28,087 nucleotides of DNA, from assembly GCA_032907565.1 (NCBI GenBank), contig JAJJPK010000020.1, positions 1-28,087 on the forward strand. Direction: 5' to 3'. Below the pieces are notes generated by a model, which saw only the letters and a list, made by a program, of their open reading frames with translations, was not told the DNA's origin and did not search any database. Origin of the DNA: ZC4RG29 sp032907565 (lineage in GTDB: Bacteria > Bacteroidota > Bacteroidia > Cytophagales > Cyclobacteriaceae). Of the stretch, positions 1-7,327 are shown piece after piece (positions within the stretch are counted from its first letter, which is position 1; every line of letters begins with the position of its first letter). The position numbers and the translations under genes were made by a program.

Positions 1-91
1 GACCGTTGAATGTTCGTAATTTGGTTATCCTGGACGCACATCCGTGCGTCCCTACAGAATTATCCCCACGAATATCGTTCCGGGATATCAT
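1..91 (-). repeat. REP-like repeat, copy A (reverse orientation)
   Basis: A perfect hairpin with arms GGACGCAC (32-39) and GTGCGTCC (44-51) around a 4-nt loop is followed by CTAC (52-55). Read on the minus strand this is GTAG followed by a hairpin, the usual layout of REP sequences mobilised by RAYT proteins. About 90 nt are shared with 330-421. They are identical for the first 55 nt, then show a few differences and one indel. The left end may continue outside the window. Confidence 0.8.
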
Positions 92-208
92 TCCCCGATC
101 ATTTCCTGGACGTAACGCTATGAAACCCACAACGATTTCAACCCGACGGTGTCCAGATGACGTTGATTCCAAAATTGGATATTTGGCGTGTTAACCAAAT
201 TCAAATTG

Positions 209-290
209 ATGGACTCACTGTGTAGGGACGCACGGCGTGCGTCCCGGAATGTCGTCGTCCGGCTACGCCGAACACGCGCCGTTCGTTCCC
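209..290 (+). repeat. REP-like repeat, copy B (forward orientation)
   Basis: GTAG at 222-225 is followed by a perfect 8-bp hairpin, GGACGCAC (226-233) and GTGCGTCC (237-244), with loop GGC. The 82-nt unit differs from 1217-1298 at a single base. A second small hairpin, CGGC-TAC-GCCG, lies downstream in the unit. Its orientation is opposite to copies A and A'. Confidence 0.85.
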
Positions 291-329
291 GATGGAATGC
301 CGTTATGTATACCGCAACGCACGGTACAC

Positions 330-421
330 GACCGTTGAATGTTCGTAATTTGGTTATCCTGGACGCACATCCGTGCGTCCCTACCAAACTATCCCCACGA
401 ATATCGTTCCGGGGATATCAC
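330..421 (-). repeat. REP-like repeat, copy A' (reverse orientation)
   Basis: This is the second copy of the 1-91 unit. The hairpin arms are 361-368 and 373-380 with loop ATCC, followed by CTAC at 381-384 (GTAG on the minus strand). It ends about 105 nt before the transposase start. With copy B it forms a head-to-head pair of REPs, like the paired REPs seen in BIME elements. Confidence 0.85.
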
Positions 422-526
422 CCACGAGCGTTTTGCGGACATGATTTCAATTTTGGCGCGTAGACCATACGTGAATTTTGCCAACTTTTTTGATATTTGG
501 TGTCGTATCATTGTTTCAAAATCTTT

Positions 527-1135
527 ATGAACGACAGATTTCGGGGCATATACCGTAACGAGTCCGCACGGGCCTGGTGGCGGGACTATTCCTCTGACGG
601 GCTGTACTACATCACCGCATGTACGTATGGAATGGAATGTACTCTCGGTAAAATCATTAGCAAAAAAATGTTTCCCTCGTCTATTGGAGAAATAGTGTTG
701 GAGGAATGGTACAAATCTTTTGAGATCCGGAGGGAATTGTCCTGCGACATATTCCAAATGATGCCGAATCACCTCCATGCCATCCTTCGAATCGACACCG
801 ATGGATCCGGGGCGCCGAAAGGGTCGAGGTTAACCGAAACGGTGACGTCGATATTGCACAGCGACGTGACACGCCGGGTACAAACCTTTGTCCCCAGCGC
901 ATTGCCCAAGAGCGGCGTTGCGTATCGGCCTCCCCGGTCTATCTCATCCTTTGTGGGTGGGTTTAAATCCGCCGCAACTAAAAAAATCAATGAATACAAA
1001 AATACTCCAAGGTCGCCCGTGTGGCAACCTCGTTTTCATGATCACGTGATCCGTAGTTTCGAGGAATATTGTGCCATCTATATGTATATCCGGAATAACG
1101 TGAGGAACTGGAAGGCGGACGAATATTGGAGATAG
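527..1135 (+). CDS. REP-associated tyrosine transposase (RAYT, Y1_Tnp/TnpA_REP family)
   Basis: This 202-residue protein belongs to the single-strand DNA transposases related to IS200/IS605 TnpA. It carries the MPNHLHAI motif, whose H82 and H84 form the HUH-type metal site. Near the C-terminus is the family block WQPRFHDHVIR followed by tyrosines Y181, Y185 and Y187 and an N-x-x-x-W element. The nucleophilic tyrosine cannot be assigned by eye. RAYTs act on REP sequences that have GTAG at the foot of a hairpin, and three such repeats lie upstream and one downstream, so this appears to be a complete REPtron. I chose the ATG at 527 because the RFRGIYRN start matches the family; an in-frame TTG at 497 would add ten atypical residues. 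The gene is intact by length. It is probably domesticated rather than freely mobile, since RAYTs are usually single-copy. Confidence 0.9.
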   Translation: MNDRFRGIYRNESARAWWRDYSSDGLYYITACTYGMECTLGKIISKKMFPSSIGEIVLEEWYKSFEIRRELSCDIFQMMPNHLHAILRIDTDGSGAPKGSRLTETVTSILHSDVTRRVQTFVPSALPKSGVAYRPPRSISSFVGGFKSAATKKINEYKNTPRSPVWQPRFHDHVIRSFEEYCAIYMYIRNNVRNWKADEYWR

Positions 1136-1216
1136 GGGTCGGGTTTTTGCGAATTTGATAATAACGCGAACCAGTATTTCCTATTTGATTTGGGGGATTT
1201 CCCGAAACCCAAATTT

Positions 1217-1298
1217 ATGGACTCACTGTGTAGGGACGCACGGCGTGCGTCCCGGAATGTCGTTGTCCGGCTACGCCGAACACGCGCCGTTCGTTCCC
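1217..1298 (+). repeat. REP-like repeat, copy B' (forward orientation)
   Basis: This 82-nt copy matches 209-290 with one substitution. GTAG (1230-1233) precedes hairpin arms 1234-1241 and 1245-1252. It lies downstream of the RAYT gene in the same orientation as copy B, so the two B copies bracket the transposase. It ends about 45 nt from the stop codon of the converging gene on the minus strand and could sit in that gene's 3' untranslated RNA. Confidence 0.85.
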
Positions 1299-1342
1299 CG
1301 TGGATACCGTTATTTCCGTTTTCCAGAACGCACGGGTACCCA

Positions 1343-4300
1343 TCACCATCCGGGACTGAAATTCACCCCAAACACACCTCGTGCGAAATGATCGATACGC
1401 CACGGGAGTGCGTAGTAGGGTTCGATGACCATCAAGCCAAACAGGTTGATGCGGAACGACAGGCCGGTGCTGAGGAAGGGCGCGCGGTCCGTGGGTGATT
1501 CAGGGTCCCACCTCAACTTCGGACTGGTGGACGACGTCCATGCAAGGCCGGCGTCGACAAACAAGGCCAGTTCCGTGAAAAGTGTTTTCGAATGAATGGG
1601 CGTCAGCCGTTCCGGTCCCGTGAATGGTATGCGCCACTCGGCATTGGCGACGAGCATACGGCTGCCAAAAATCTGGTTAATGGAGTGCGCGCCGCCTTCC
1701 TGACCTGTATCATATCCTCTGATGTTGTCGGGTTCGTTGCCACGAGTCAACGTCGGGTAAGCAAAGCTCAGTGGATACAGGCGTCCGTCTTCAGCGTCTG
1801 CCCCGAACCGACCGATGTGAAGCAGCCGGAATGCCAGTGACGTAGGATTGAGAAAGACATAATGCCGGTAGTCGAACATCAGCGTGTGGTAGTCGAGCGC
1901 ATCGTATGTCTTCTCTGCTTCTATGCGGAAGCGTTTGCCACGTAAGGGCGATGCAATGCCGAAGTAAGAATTGTCAAGTACGTAGGCGGCATAAGTACTA
2001 CCGAGGTTATATCCTTCGGGTGACGGAAGTTTCTGGCGGTCTTCGTGGATCAAATAACCCTGGTAGTAGTAGTGGTTGTATCGGTCGACCCTGAACGAAT
2101 AGAACGAGTACCCGGTCCCAAATTCTATTCGCCTCGTAGTGGAGAAGGGGAAGTACACAAATCCTTCCACGCTCTTGTCGAAGGCTCTCATTACATCGAG
2201 CATAAGGTTGGTAGTCGCGAGTGTATCGTCACGCACTATCAGTGTGTCGGGTCTGTAGCCCAAGTACGACGATCGGTAGGGTATATGGGAAACCGCAACA
2301 CCCCAATTAATTCGGTTCTTCTCATTTAAATAAGCCGCCTGACCTCCGAAGTCATAAATCTCGCCGTTCAGCGCGAGCGTGCTGAATACCCGGTGATAGC
2401 CCAGCATGTCGCCGAAAATCATGTCCACGCCACCGGCCATGCCGGTACGGGTGCCGAAGGAACTCGTCGATATGCCGATACCGACTTGGTTCCCAATGTA
2501 TTCCAGGCCAAGCTTGGGCTTATACGGCACGCTTTCCGTACGTGTAGAAGCAGTAAGTGGCGTAAGGTCGAGTTGCTCCAGGCGTGCCACTATCGCCGAC
2601 TCACTCTTGGGTGGTAGCGTACCAGCGGCGAAGTTGACGCCTTCATGGGTTACGTCGCGGACCGTGAAGTCGTCGGGCTTTGCGACGTATATTCTGTACT
2701 CTGCCTTATCAAAATAACTGTATGCGACCTCGCCCGTTTCCGTTGAAACACTCAGCGCGGGAGAGTAGCTGGTGATCCCGGTAATCCCGGTGACATAATC
2801 GGTTAACTGTTGAATTCTCCCGCTCGCAAATTCATATGTGTAGAGGTTCCGGAACCCGTCGCGGTTGGAGAGGAAGTAAACGCTCTTTCCGTCCGGAGCG
2901 AAAATAGGATTCAGGTTCTCAGCGCCGTGAAAGACGTCGAGGACGGTAATATCATCTTCCTCACGATCGTACAAGCTGATCTGTAGCGCTTTCGACCGAT
3001 AGGTCCGTCCCGGGGCCGGCCTGTCGGACGAAAAGACGATAAACCGACCATCGGGCGACCACTGCGGTTGAACGTCAGAATACCAGTCGTTCGTAAGCTG
3101 TGTTACTTTACCCGACTTCAGGTTGAAGAGGTATAGGTCGCCCTGACCGTCGACCATCCCCGATACGACAATCTCTTCTCCGTCCGGTGACCAACTTGGG
3201 TTGCTGAAGTAGGGCAGACCATCCAGGCGATGTATCGTCGTCTTTCCTTTGGCATCCATATCGACAATAGTGAGCACACTGCTGCCTTCGCTAAAGCTCA
3301 CGAACGCAAACTGATTGCTTTGTGGAGACCATGTTCCAGTTGACTCGATATAACTAAATTCGTCGATATGATTCTCACGCGCTGTGGTTGCCAGCGTCTT
3401 CAGTACTTCTCCGGTGTGTGCGTCGGCCAGGAACAGGTCGATGCCGAAAAAGTTTCGCTCTGAGAGAAAGGCCACGTATTGCCCGTTGGGACTCAGCACA
3501 GGTGCAATGTTAATATTGCCGGACTTTTTCTTTTCTGTCAGTGACCTGCCTCTCACGCTGTCGGCGCGCAATCCATCGTATTGCCTGTAGTAGTTAATGA
3601 GATCTTCTTTCCAGGCTTCCGAGAACGCTTTCTCATCAAGTCCCGAGAGATCTTCAATAGCTTTTTCGTAGCCGTACCATGCTGTATTGCGAAAGAGGGG
3701 ACTAATAATGGAGTCGCCGTACGTTCCCACTACATAAGACCAGAAGGCTTGGCCGTAGCGATATGGGAAGTATTTGTAATTACGCGTCATGTCCCGGAGC
3801 GTGGGGAAGTCGTTTGCGCGAAGTGCATCGCGCATCCACATGGCTGTATGCGGATCGACGGGGCCAGTAGAAAGGTATTCAGCAAGACCTTCCACCATCC
3901 AAAGCGGCAGGTTCTGAAGGTTGTTTAAGGAAAGCGAGTCTTCCGGATTTTTCATCATCCGGTATTGAAACACGTGTACCAGTTCGTGCCCGAGGACGTG
4001 ATGGGTTTGGGAGTGAAGGTCCATTAAGGGCATGACAACGCGGTTCCTGAGACCTTCCGTCACACCGCCCGTACCGATGCTCACCGTGCCGAGGATGGCG
4101 CTTGTTTGCCAGAAGTCGGAATGGTTGGCGTACAGTATAAAAGGATTGGGTTGTGGAAATGTATCAAGGAAAACCTGCTGGTGCGCCTTGTACCATTGGT
4201 CCGCTGCAGCGGAAAAGGCTTCCAGGAGGGAGTCGTTTTTCGCGCGTGAAATTGGGATCGTGCCTGACCTTGAAATCAAATTTCTCATAGCTGGGTTTGT

Positions 4301-4345
4301 TCCGTCCGAAGTGTTGGGCGCTGACCTTCGGAGCGGAGAACGCAA
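1343..4345 (-). CDS. MA-like zinc protease / TolB-type propeller / BamA-like barrel protein (frameshifted at 5' end)
   Basis: The 1000-residue open frame has three parts. A gluzincin-like domain carries HELVH at 120-124 and WMVEGLAEY at about 149-157, giving two zinc His, a catalytic Glu and a third ligand Glu. PD40/TolB-type propeller repeats follow at about 280-560, with several S-P-D/N-G-x-x-I/V-x-F motifs. The last third is rich in alternating aromatic strands and ends in Trp, as outer-membrane barrels of the surface-antigen/BamA type do. The family is common in Bacteroidota; its exact role is unknown, but the layout suggests an envelope protease anchored in the outer membrane. This frame has no signal peptide. 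Its first ~34 residues are out-of-frame readthrough, and the normal N-terminus (signal peptide and QHFGRNKP) lies in another frame at 4241-4391. The frames join near 4241-4247, where a few expected residues appear to be missing. It may therefore be a pseudogene, or the site may be a sequencing error. Confidence 0.8.
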   Translation of the reverse strand: MRSPLRRSAPNTSDGTNPAMRNLISRSGTIPISRAKNDSLLEAFSAAADQWYKAHQQVFLDTFPQPNPFILYANHSDFWQTSAILGTVSIGTGGVTEGLRNRVVMPLMDLHSQTHHVLGHELVHVFQYRMMKNPEDSLSLNNLQNLPLWMVEGLAEYLSTGPVDPHTAMWMRDALRANDFPTLRDMTRNYKYFPYRYGQAFWSYVVGTYGDSIISPLFRNTAWYGYEKAIEDLSGLDEKAFSEAWKEDLINYYRQYDGLRADSVRGRSLTEKKKSGNINIAPVLSPNGQYVAFLSERNFFGIDLFLADAHTGEVLKTLATTARENHIDEFSYIESTGTWSPQSNQFAFVSFSEGSSVLTIVDMDAKGKTTIHRLDGLPYFSNPSWSPDGEEIVVSGMVDGQGDLYLFNLKSGKVTQLTNDWYSDVQPQWSPDGRFIVFSSDRPAPGRTYRSKALQISLYDREEDDITVLDVFHGAENLNPIFAPDGKSVYFLSNRDGFRNLYTYEFASGRIQQLTDYVTGITGITSYSPALSVSTETGEVAYSYFDKAEYRIYVAKPDDFTVRDVTHEGVNFAAGTLPPKSESAIVARLEQLDLTPLTASTRTESVPYKPKLGLEYIGNQVGIGISTSSFGTRTGMAGGVDMIFGDMLGYHRVFSTLALNGEIYDFGGQAAYLNEKNRINWGVAVSHIPYRSSYLGYRPDTLIVRDDTLATTNLMLDVMRAFDKSVEGFVYFPFSTTRRIEFGTGYSFYSFRVDRYNHYYYQGYLIHEDRQKLPSPEGYNLGSTYAAYVLDNSYFGIASPLRGKRFRIEAEKTYDALDYHTLMFDYRHYVFLNPTSLAFRLLHIGRFGADAEDGRLYPLSFAYPTLTRGNEPDNIRGYDTGQEGGAHSINQIFGSRMLVANAEWRIPFTGPERLTPIHSKTLFTELALFVDAGLAWTSSTSPKLRWDPESPTDRAPFLSTGLSFRINLFGLMVIEPYYALPWRIDHFARGVFGVNFSPGW

Positions 4346-4391
4346 CGAGTATAATTAGTAGTAACCAAATCAATATCGGGTTAGCCTTCAT
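4241..4391 (-). pseudogene. Displaced N-terminus (signal peptide) of the protease-propeller-barrel gene
   Basis: An ATG at 4391 opens a typical signal peptide (MKANP, then a hydrophobic LLLIILVAF core and an SAQ cleavage site). It is followed by QHFGRNKPSYEKFDFKVRHD and PNF, which fits the mature start of this Bacteroidota family. The reading then leaves register: PNF ends at 4248 and KNDSLLEAF begins at 4240 in the next frame, with only 7 nt between. From memory of the family, six or seven residues normally separate these blocks, so a deletion of about 11-14 nt fits. An alternative in-frame ATG lies at 4412. Confidence 0.7.
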
Positions 4392-4733
4392 ACCTATCTC
4401 TGTTTTGGTCATCTCGGCACAAGGCGCACCGCTACGCCGGCGCATCATCGTAACGCCGGAACGAGATGAGCATGCATACATGCGTAGAACAAAATTTGTG
4501 CCTTCATGATTCCAACTGAAAAACCGGCACGCCGATAGTGATGTATCTGACAAACTGGACCACTCAAAAAAAATATCCCTGCCCCGTTTGTCGTCGTATA
4601 ATACCCCATCGGACATATACGACGGAACGGCGAACCGTGATCACCAGGTGAAATCGTTTGCCCGTAAGAACGCCTTTGTGGAAAAAAGGCGCAAGGATAC
4701 TTGGCAGGCCTAACTACTGATTTTTTTCAGGTT
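4392..4733. other. Intergenic region between divergent envelope genes
   Basis: About 340 nt separate the protease-barrel gene (-) from the LpxR-like gene (+). I find no exact TAnnTTTG element on either strand. A hairpin with 7-bp arms CGCCTTT (4671-4677) and AAAGGCG (4685-4691) lies about 43 nt before the LpxR-like start and would be in its leader RNA. It has no T-run, so it is not an obvious terminator. ACGCCGG occurs twice near 4435-4460. No other structure is evident. Confidence 0.4.
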
Positions 4734-5765
4734 ATGATGGAAACGTTTACGCAAAGATTGAGATGCTGGATAAAGGGCCAGACTTGGGCTCGTGTCATAC
4801 TTGTCATCTTGATCGGGTCCTCAGCACAGCATGTTACTGCGCAGCCCGTAAGGGGAAAAAATTCGCTGTTCCGTATTTATATGGACAACGATTTTTTTGC
4901 TTACCGGAAGGAGGACGGCGGGTATTCTAACGGTATTCGTCTGGATTTATTTTATCACCGGAAGCGACAGCCCACATCCTTCATATCAAATTTCCTTCTC
5001 AAGGCCGGCGACAGCGCTATCAACACGTACAGCTGGAGTGTTATGCAGATCATGATTACGTCCAACGACATCACGCAGGAAGAGTGGACGGAGGGAGACT
5101 ACCCGTATTCCGGGTCGTTGTTTGTAACGCACGCGCTGAATTCCGTAAATCCCGACGAAGGGTATGCGCTGGAGACGGAATGGATTGTGGGTATTATGGG
5201 TCCTGAGGCCTGTGCGGGAGAGGTGCAGACGTGGTTTCACGACCTGATCGGGCATCACAGGCCCATGGGTTGGCATCACCAAATGCCGACGGCATTATTG
5301 CTCAACCTCAACCTGGGCTATGAGAAGCTGCTGTTTTCACCGGGTCGTGCACTGGAAGTGCTCGGTGGTGGGGAGATGTACCTCGGGACAATGTACATCG
5401 GGCTCGCGTTTCAATCTACGATCCGGTTCGGGAAAATGACCCCGTATTTTGACGGCCTCGTGAGCCGATTCACATCGCCGCGGAAATTACAGGCTTACTT
5501 CATTGTGAAACCTCAACTGTCGCTGGTCTTTCACAATACCCTTCTGGAAGGTTCTTTGTTCCGGCGAGATTTTTCCCGGGGAGCGGATGATGGTCCCGTC
5601 ATTTCAGAGTCGGAGTCTAATACCATCGTGCCGGCCATTGACTATGGATTGGTGCTTTCTTATGGCCCTGTAGCCTTTTCATTTACGCTGAACACAAACA
5701 CCGGCCTCGTTCGGGACCAACCTACGAAGTCGCAGGGCAATGTTTCGTTATACATAGGGCTGTAG
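4734..5765 (+). CDS. LpxR-like lipid A 3'-O-deacylase family outer-membrane protein (DUF2219)
   Basis: This is a 343-residue beta-barrel protein. LpxR enzymes remove the 3'-acyloxyacyl chain from lipid A in the outer membrane. A signal peptide ends near THE HVTAQ site, and the mature part starts with the family signature MDNDFF (N52, D53), then GGYSNGIRLDL. The second signature, GPEACAGEVQ...FHDLIGH...GW, supplies H169. In the enterobacterial enzyme an Asn-Asp pair and a His are catalytic, and both are kept here. Aromatic-rich alternating strands follow to the end, and the length suits the family. I chose the ATG pair at 4734/4737 over an in-frame TTG at 4701. It stands alone in its direction, 75 nt before a Crp/Fnr gene. 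The family is well supported; activity on lipid A in this organism is inferred. Confidence 0.88.
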   Translation: MMETFTQRLRCWIKGQTWARVILVILIGSSAQHVTAQPVRGKNSLFRIYMDNDFFAYRKEDGGYSNGIRLDLFYHRKRQPTSFISNFLLKAGDSAINTYSWSVMQIMITSNDITQEEWTEGDYPYSGSLFVTHALNSVNPDEGYALETEWIVGIMGPEACAGEVQTWFHDLIGHHRPMGWHHQMPTALLLNLNLGYEKLLFSPGRALEVLGGGEMYLGTMYIGLAFQSTIRFGKMTPYFDGLVSRFTSPRKLQAYFIVKPQLSLVFHNTLLEGSLFRRDFSRGADDGPVISESESNTIVPAIDYGLVLSYGPVAFSFTLNTNTGLVRDQPTKSQGNVSLYIGL

Positions 5766-5840
5766 GGGGGAGGTCGGTGGTCTATCCTCCTGCTTCTTAC
5801 CAATATGTTTCCCTTTTTCGTATCTTAGGTACATAGCCCC

Positions 5841-6422
5841 ATGCACGAGCACCTGATCAAGACCATCCGGCAAAAAGTAAACCTGACTGACGAGGAAGCC
5901 GCCACGTTCGAGCGGTTTTTTATTCCCCGGAAATACCGCAAGCGGCAGTATGTATTGAATGCAGGCGACAAATGCCAGTATCTTTTGTTCGTGGCAAAGG
6001 GACTCCTGCGTTCGTTTACGGTAAGTGACGATGGCGACGAGCACGTGATGCAGTTCGCCATGGAAGGTGCATGGATTACCGACATGGGAAGCTTTCTTTC
6101 CGGCGATGACGCGATCTATAATATTGAGGCGCTTGAAGATTCGGAACTCCTGCTCCTTACCCGCGACGGAATGGAGGAGCTCCTCGAGACGATCGCTAAT
6201 GTTGAACGGTACTTCAGGGTGCTAATGCAGAACAGTATCATCGCGTTGCAGAAAAGAATACGACTCACACAAATGTACTCCGCGGAGGAGGCCTATCTAC
6301 AGATCATGGAGCTACAGCCTGATGTATTTAACCGTGCACCATTACAGCACATTGCATCCTATTTGGGAATAACCCCCGAGACGTTAAGCAGAATTAGAAA
6401 ACAAGTCTCGGCAAAACGATAA
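5841..6422 (+). CDS. Crp/Fnr family transcriptional regulator
   Basis: The 193-residue protein has an N-terminal cyclic-nucleotide-binding-type beta-barrel (about 20-115), a long dimerisation helix (about 120-145) and a short C-terminal winged helix-turn-helix (about 155-193). The recognition helix reads TPETLSRIRKQ. Its E-x-x-S-R pattern matches that of FNR, in which these residues read TTGAT half-sites, rather than the R-E-x-x-G of CRP. The protein lacks the cysteine set for an FNR iron-sulfur cluster (one Cys near residue 45), so it is unlikely to sense oxygen in that way. The effector is unknown. A perfect TTGAT-N4-ATCAA site lies 124 nt after its stop, ahead of the next gene. The DNA-binding domain is short, as is common in Bacteroidota members. 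Confidence 0.92.
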   Translation: MHEHLIKTIRQKVNLTDEEAATFERFFIPRKYRKRQYVLNAGDKCQYLLFVAKGLLRSFTVSDDGDEHVMQFAMEGAWITDMGSFLSGDDAIYNIEALEDSELLLLTRDGMEELLETIANVERYFRVLMQNSIIALQKRIRLTQMYSAEEAYLQIMELQPDVFNRAPLQHIASYLGITPETLSRIRKQVSAKR

Positions 6423-6424
6423 TC

Positions 6425-6459
6425 ACTGCATACTGCCCACTACTGCCTACTGCCCACTG
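6425..6459 (+). repeat. Degenerate heptamer repeat (ACTGCCY) after a stop codon
   Basis: Units ACTGCAT, ACTGCCC, ACT, ACTGCCT, ACTGCCC and ACTG run head to tail two bases after the Crp/Fnr stop codon. The same ACTGCCT unit recurs at 21244-21257, and an ACTTCTY array occurs at 8915-8942. Confidence 0.75.
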
Positions 6460-6545
6460 ACGTTCCCGCAACCGTTAACATAAACCACCCTCCCAATCAA
6501 CGCACGACACACGGGCTGCGACCTGATAACCGCACCGCATTTCAC

Positions 6546-6559
6546 TTGATAAGTATCAA
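6546..6559. promoter_or_regulatory. FNR-type binding site (TTGAT-N4-ATCAA)
   Basis: TTGATAAGTATCAA is a perfect palindrome and an exact match to the FNR consensus. Its centre lies about 64 nt upstream of the predicted transcription start of the oxidoreductase gene, which suits class I activation. The adjacent Crp/Fnr gene encodes a recognition helix of matching type. Binding is inferred from sequence only. Confidence 0.7.
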
Positions 6560-6574
6560 CTTATTTGTTGTTCT

Positions 6575-6588
6575 ACGTCAATCGACGT
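6575..6588. promoter_or_regulatory. Inverted repeat ACGTC-N4-GACGT upstream of promoter
   Basis: A perfect 5-bp inverted repeat lies between the FNR-type box and the -7 element, roughly where a -33 element would be. It could be a second operator. No factor can be named. Confidence 0.35.
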
Positions 6589-6603
6589 GTAAGAGTAACA
6601 CGA

Positions 6604-6611
6604 TAGTTTTG
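6604..6611 (+). promoter_or_regulatory. Bacteroidota -7 promoter element (TAnnTTTG)
   Basis: TAGTTTTG matches the Bacteroidota sigma-A -7 consensus exactly, 14 nt before the first ATG of the oxidoreductase gene. No TTTG lies at the expected -33 distance, which would fit a promoter that needs an activator. Confidence 0.6.
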
Positions 6612-6625
6612 CGATTCAATTTGGA

Positions 6626-7309
6626 ATGATCGCACACTTAAACTCACGCATGACTACACCGAAAACCATTGCAATCGTTGGAGCAACCGGAAGGATGGGT
6701 TCTATTATTGCACGGACCCTGGCGGATGCCCAATATCGCCTTGTGTTGATGGCAAACCATCGCGAAAAACTCGCGGCACTGGAGAAGGAACTTGTTCAGA
6801 TTTATGATGCCGATGTAACGCTGACGACGGACGCACGGGAAGCTGCGTGGGAGGCGGACATTGTTATATTGGCCACACCCGCTGAAGTGGAGATAAACGT
6901 CGCAGGGAGCATTCGGGACGTGGTTGCAGGAAAGATTATCATCAGCATTTCGGCCCGCGACAACAAGAAGACAGACGCAAGCGCAGCTGAGGAACTACAA
7001 CGCAAGCTGCCGTATTCTCGGGTCGTGAAGACTTTTAATACCGTTCACATGTCTACTTACGTGTCGCCCGCCGTTAGTTGCAAGTCGGCAGTCGTATTTG
7101 TAGCCGGCAATAACGGCGACGCCGTTGGGGTAGTTACCGAGTTGGGGAGAAAGGCGGGCTTTAGCCCCATGATTGTCGGCGATCTCAGTGCAAGTCGTGC
7201 CCTGGAACGCATGGGCTTTCAGCAAAACCAGAGAATAGCCGCGATCGGTCTCGCCAAACGCATCATGGAGCAGGCACGGGGAGATTCTTCCGAACCGACG
7301 ATATTGTGA
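6626..7309 (+). CDS. NADP oxidoreductase, coenzyme F420-dependent-like Rossmann protein
   Basis: This 227-residue protein resembles the NADPH:F420 reductase / 'NAD(P)-binding' family. A Rossmann fold begins at residue 14 with IAIVGATGRMG, a glycine-rich loop. AWEADIVILATP (about 75-86) and KVIISIS-like strands follow the usual order for such folds. A KTFNT segment at about 138, followed by VHMSTY, matches the F420-reductase-like core. Bacteroidota generally lack F420, so the true partner is probably another small molecule and the function is unassigned. The predicted transcription start is only a few nt before the ATG at 6626, so the ATG at 6650 (MTTPKTIAI), just before the Rossmann strand, is a plausible alternative start. 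The promoter carries an FNR-type box, which suggests control by the Crp/Fnr protein encoded upstream. Confidence 0.85.
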   Translation: MIAHLNSRMTTPKTIAIVGATGRMGSIIARTLADAQYRLVLMANHREKLAALEKELVQIYDADVTLTTDAREAAWEADIVILATPAEVEINVAGSIRDVVAGKIIISISARDNKKTDASAAEELQRKLPYSRVVKTFNTVHMSTYVSPAVSCKSAVVFVAGNNGDAVGVVTELGRKAGFSPMIVGDLSASRALERMGFQQNQRIAAIGLAKRIMEQARGDSSEPTIL

Positions 7310-7327
7310 TGTGACGGCAGCGCGTCG

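Noticed and set aside
1..421. Repeated palindromes that might be a CRISPR array
   Set aside because: Units alternate in orientation, spacing is irregular and no cas genes are present; the GTAG foot and the RAYT gene explain them as REPs.
389..778. 129-residue open frame on the minus strand over REP repeat A' and the RAYT start
   Set aside because: It runs through a repeat and antisense to a well-supported gene.
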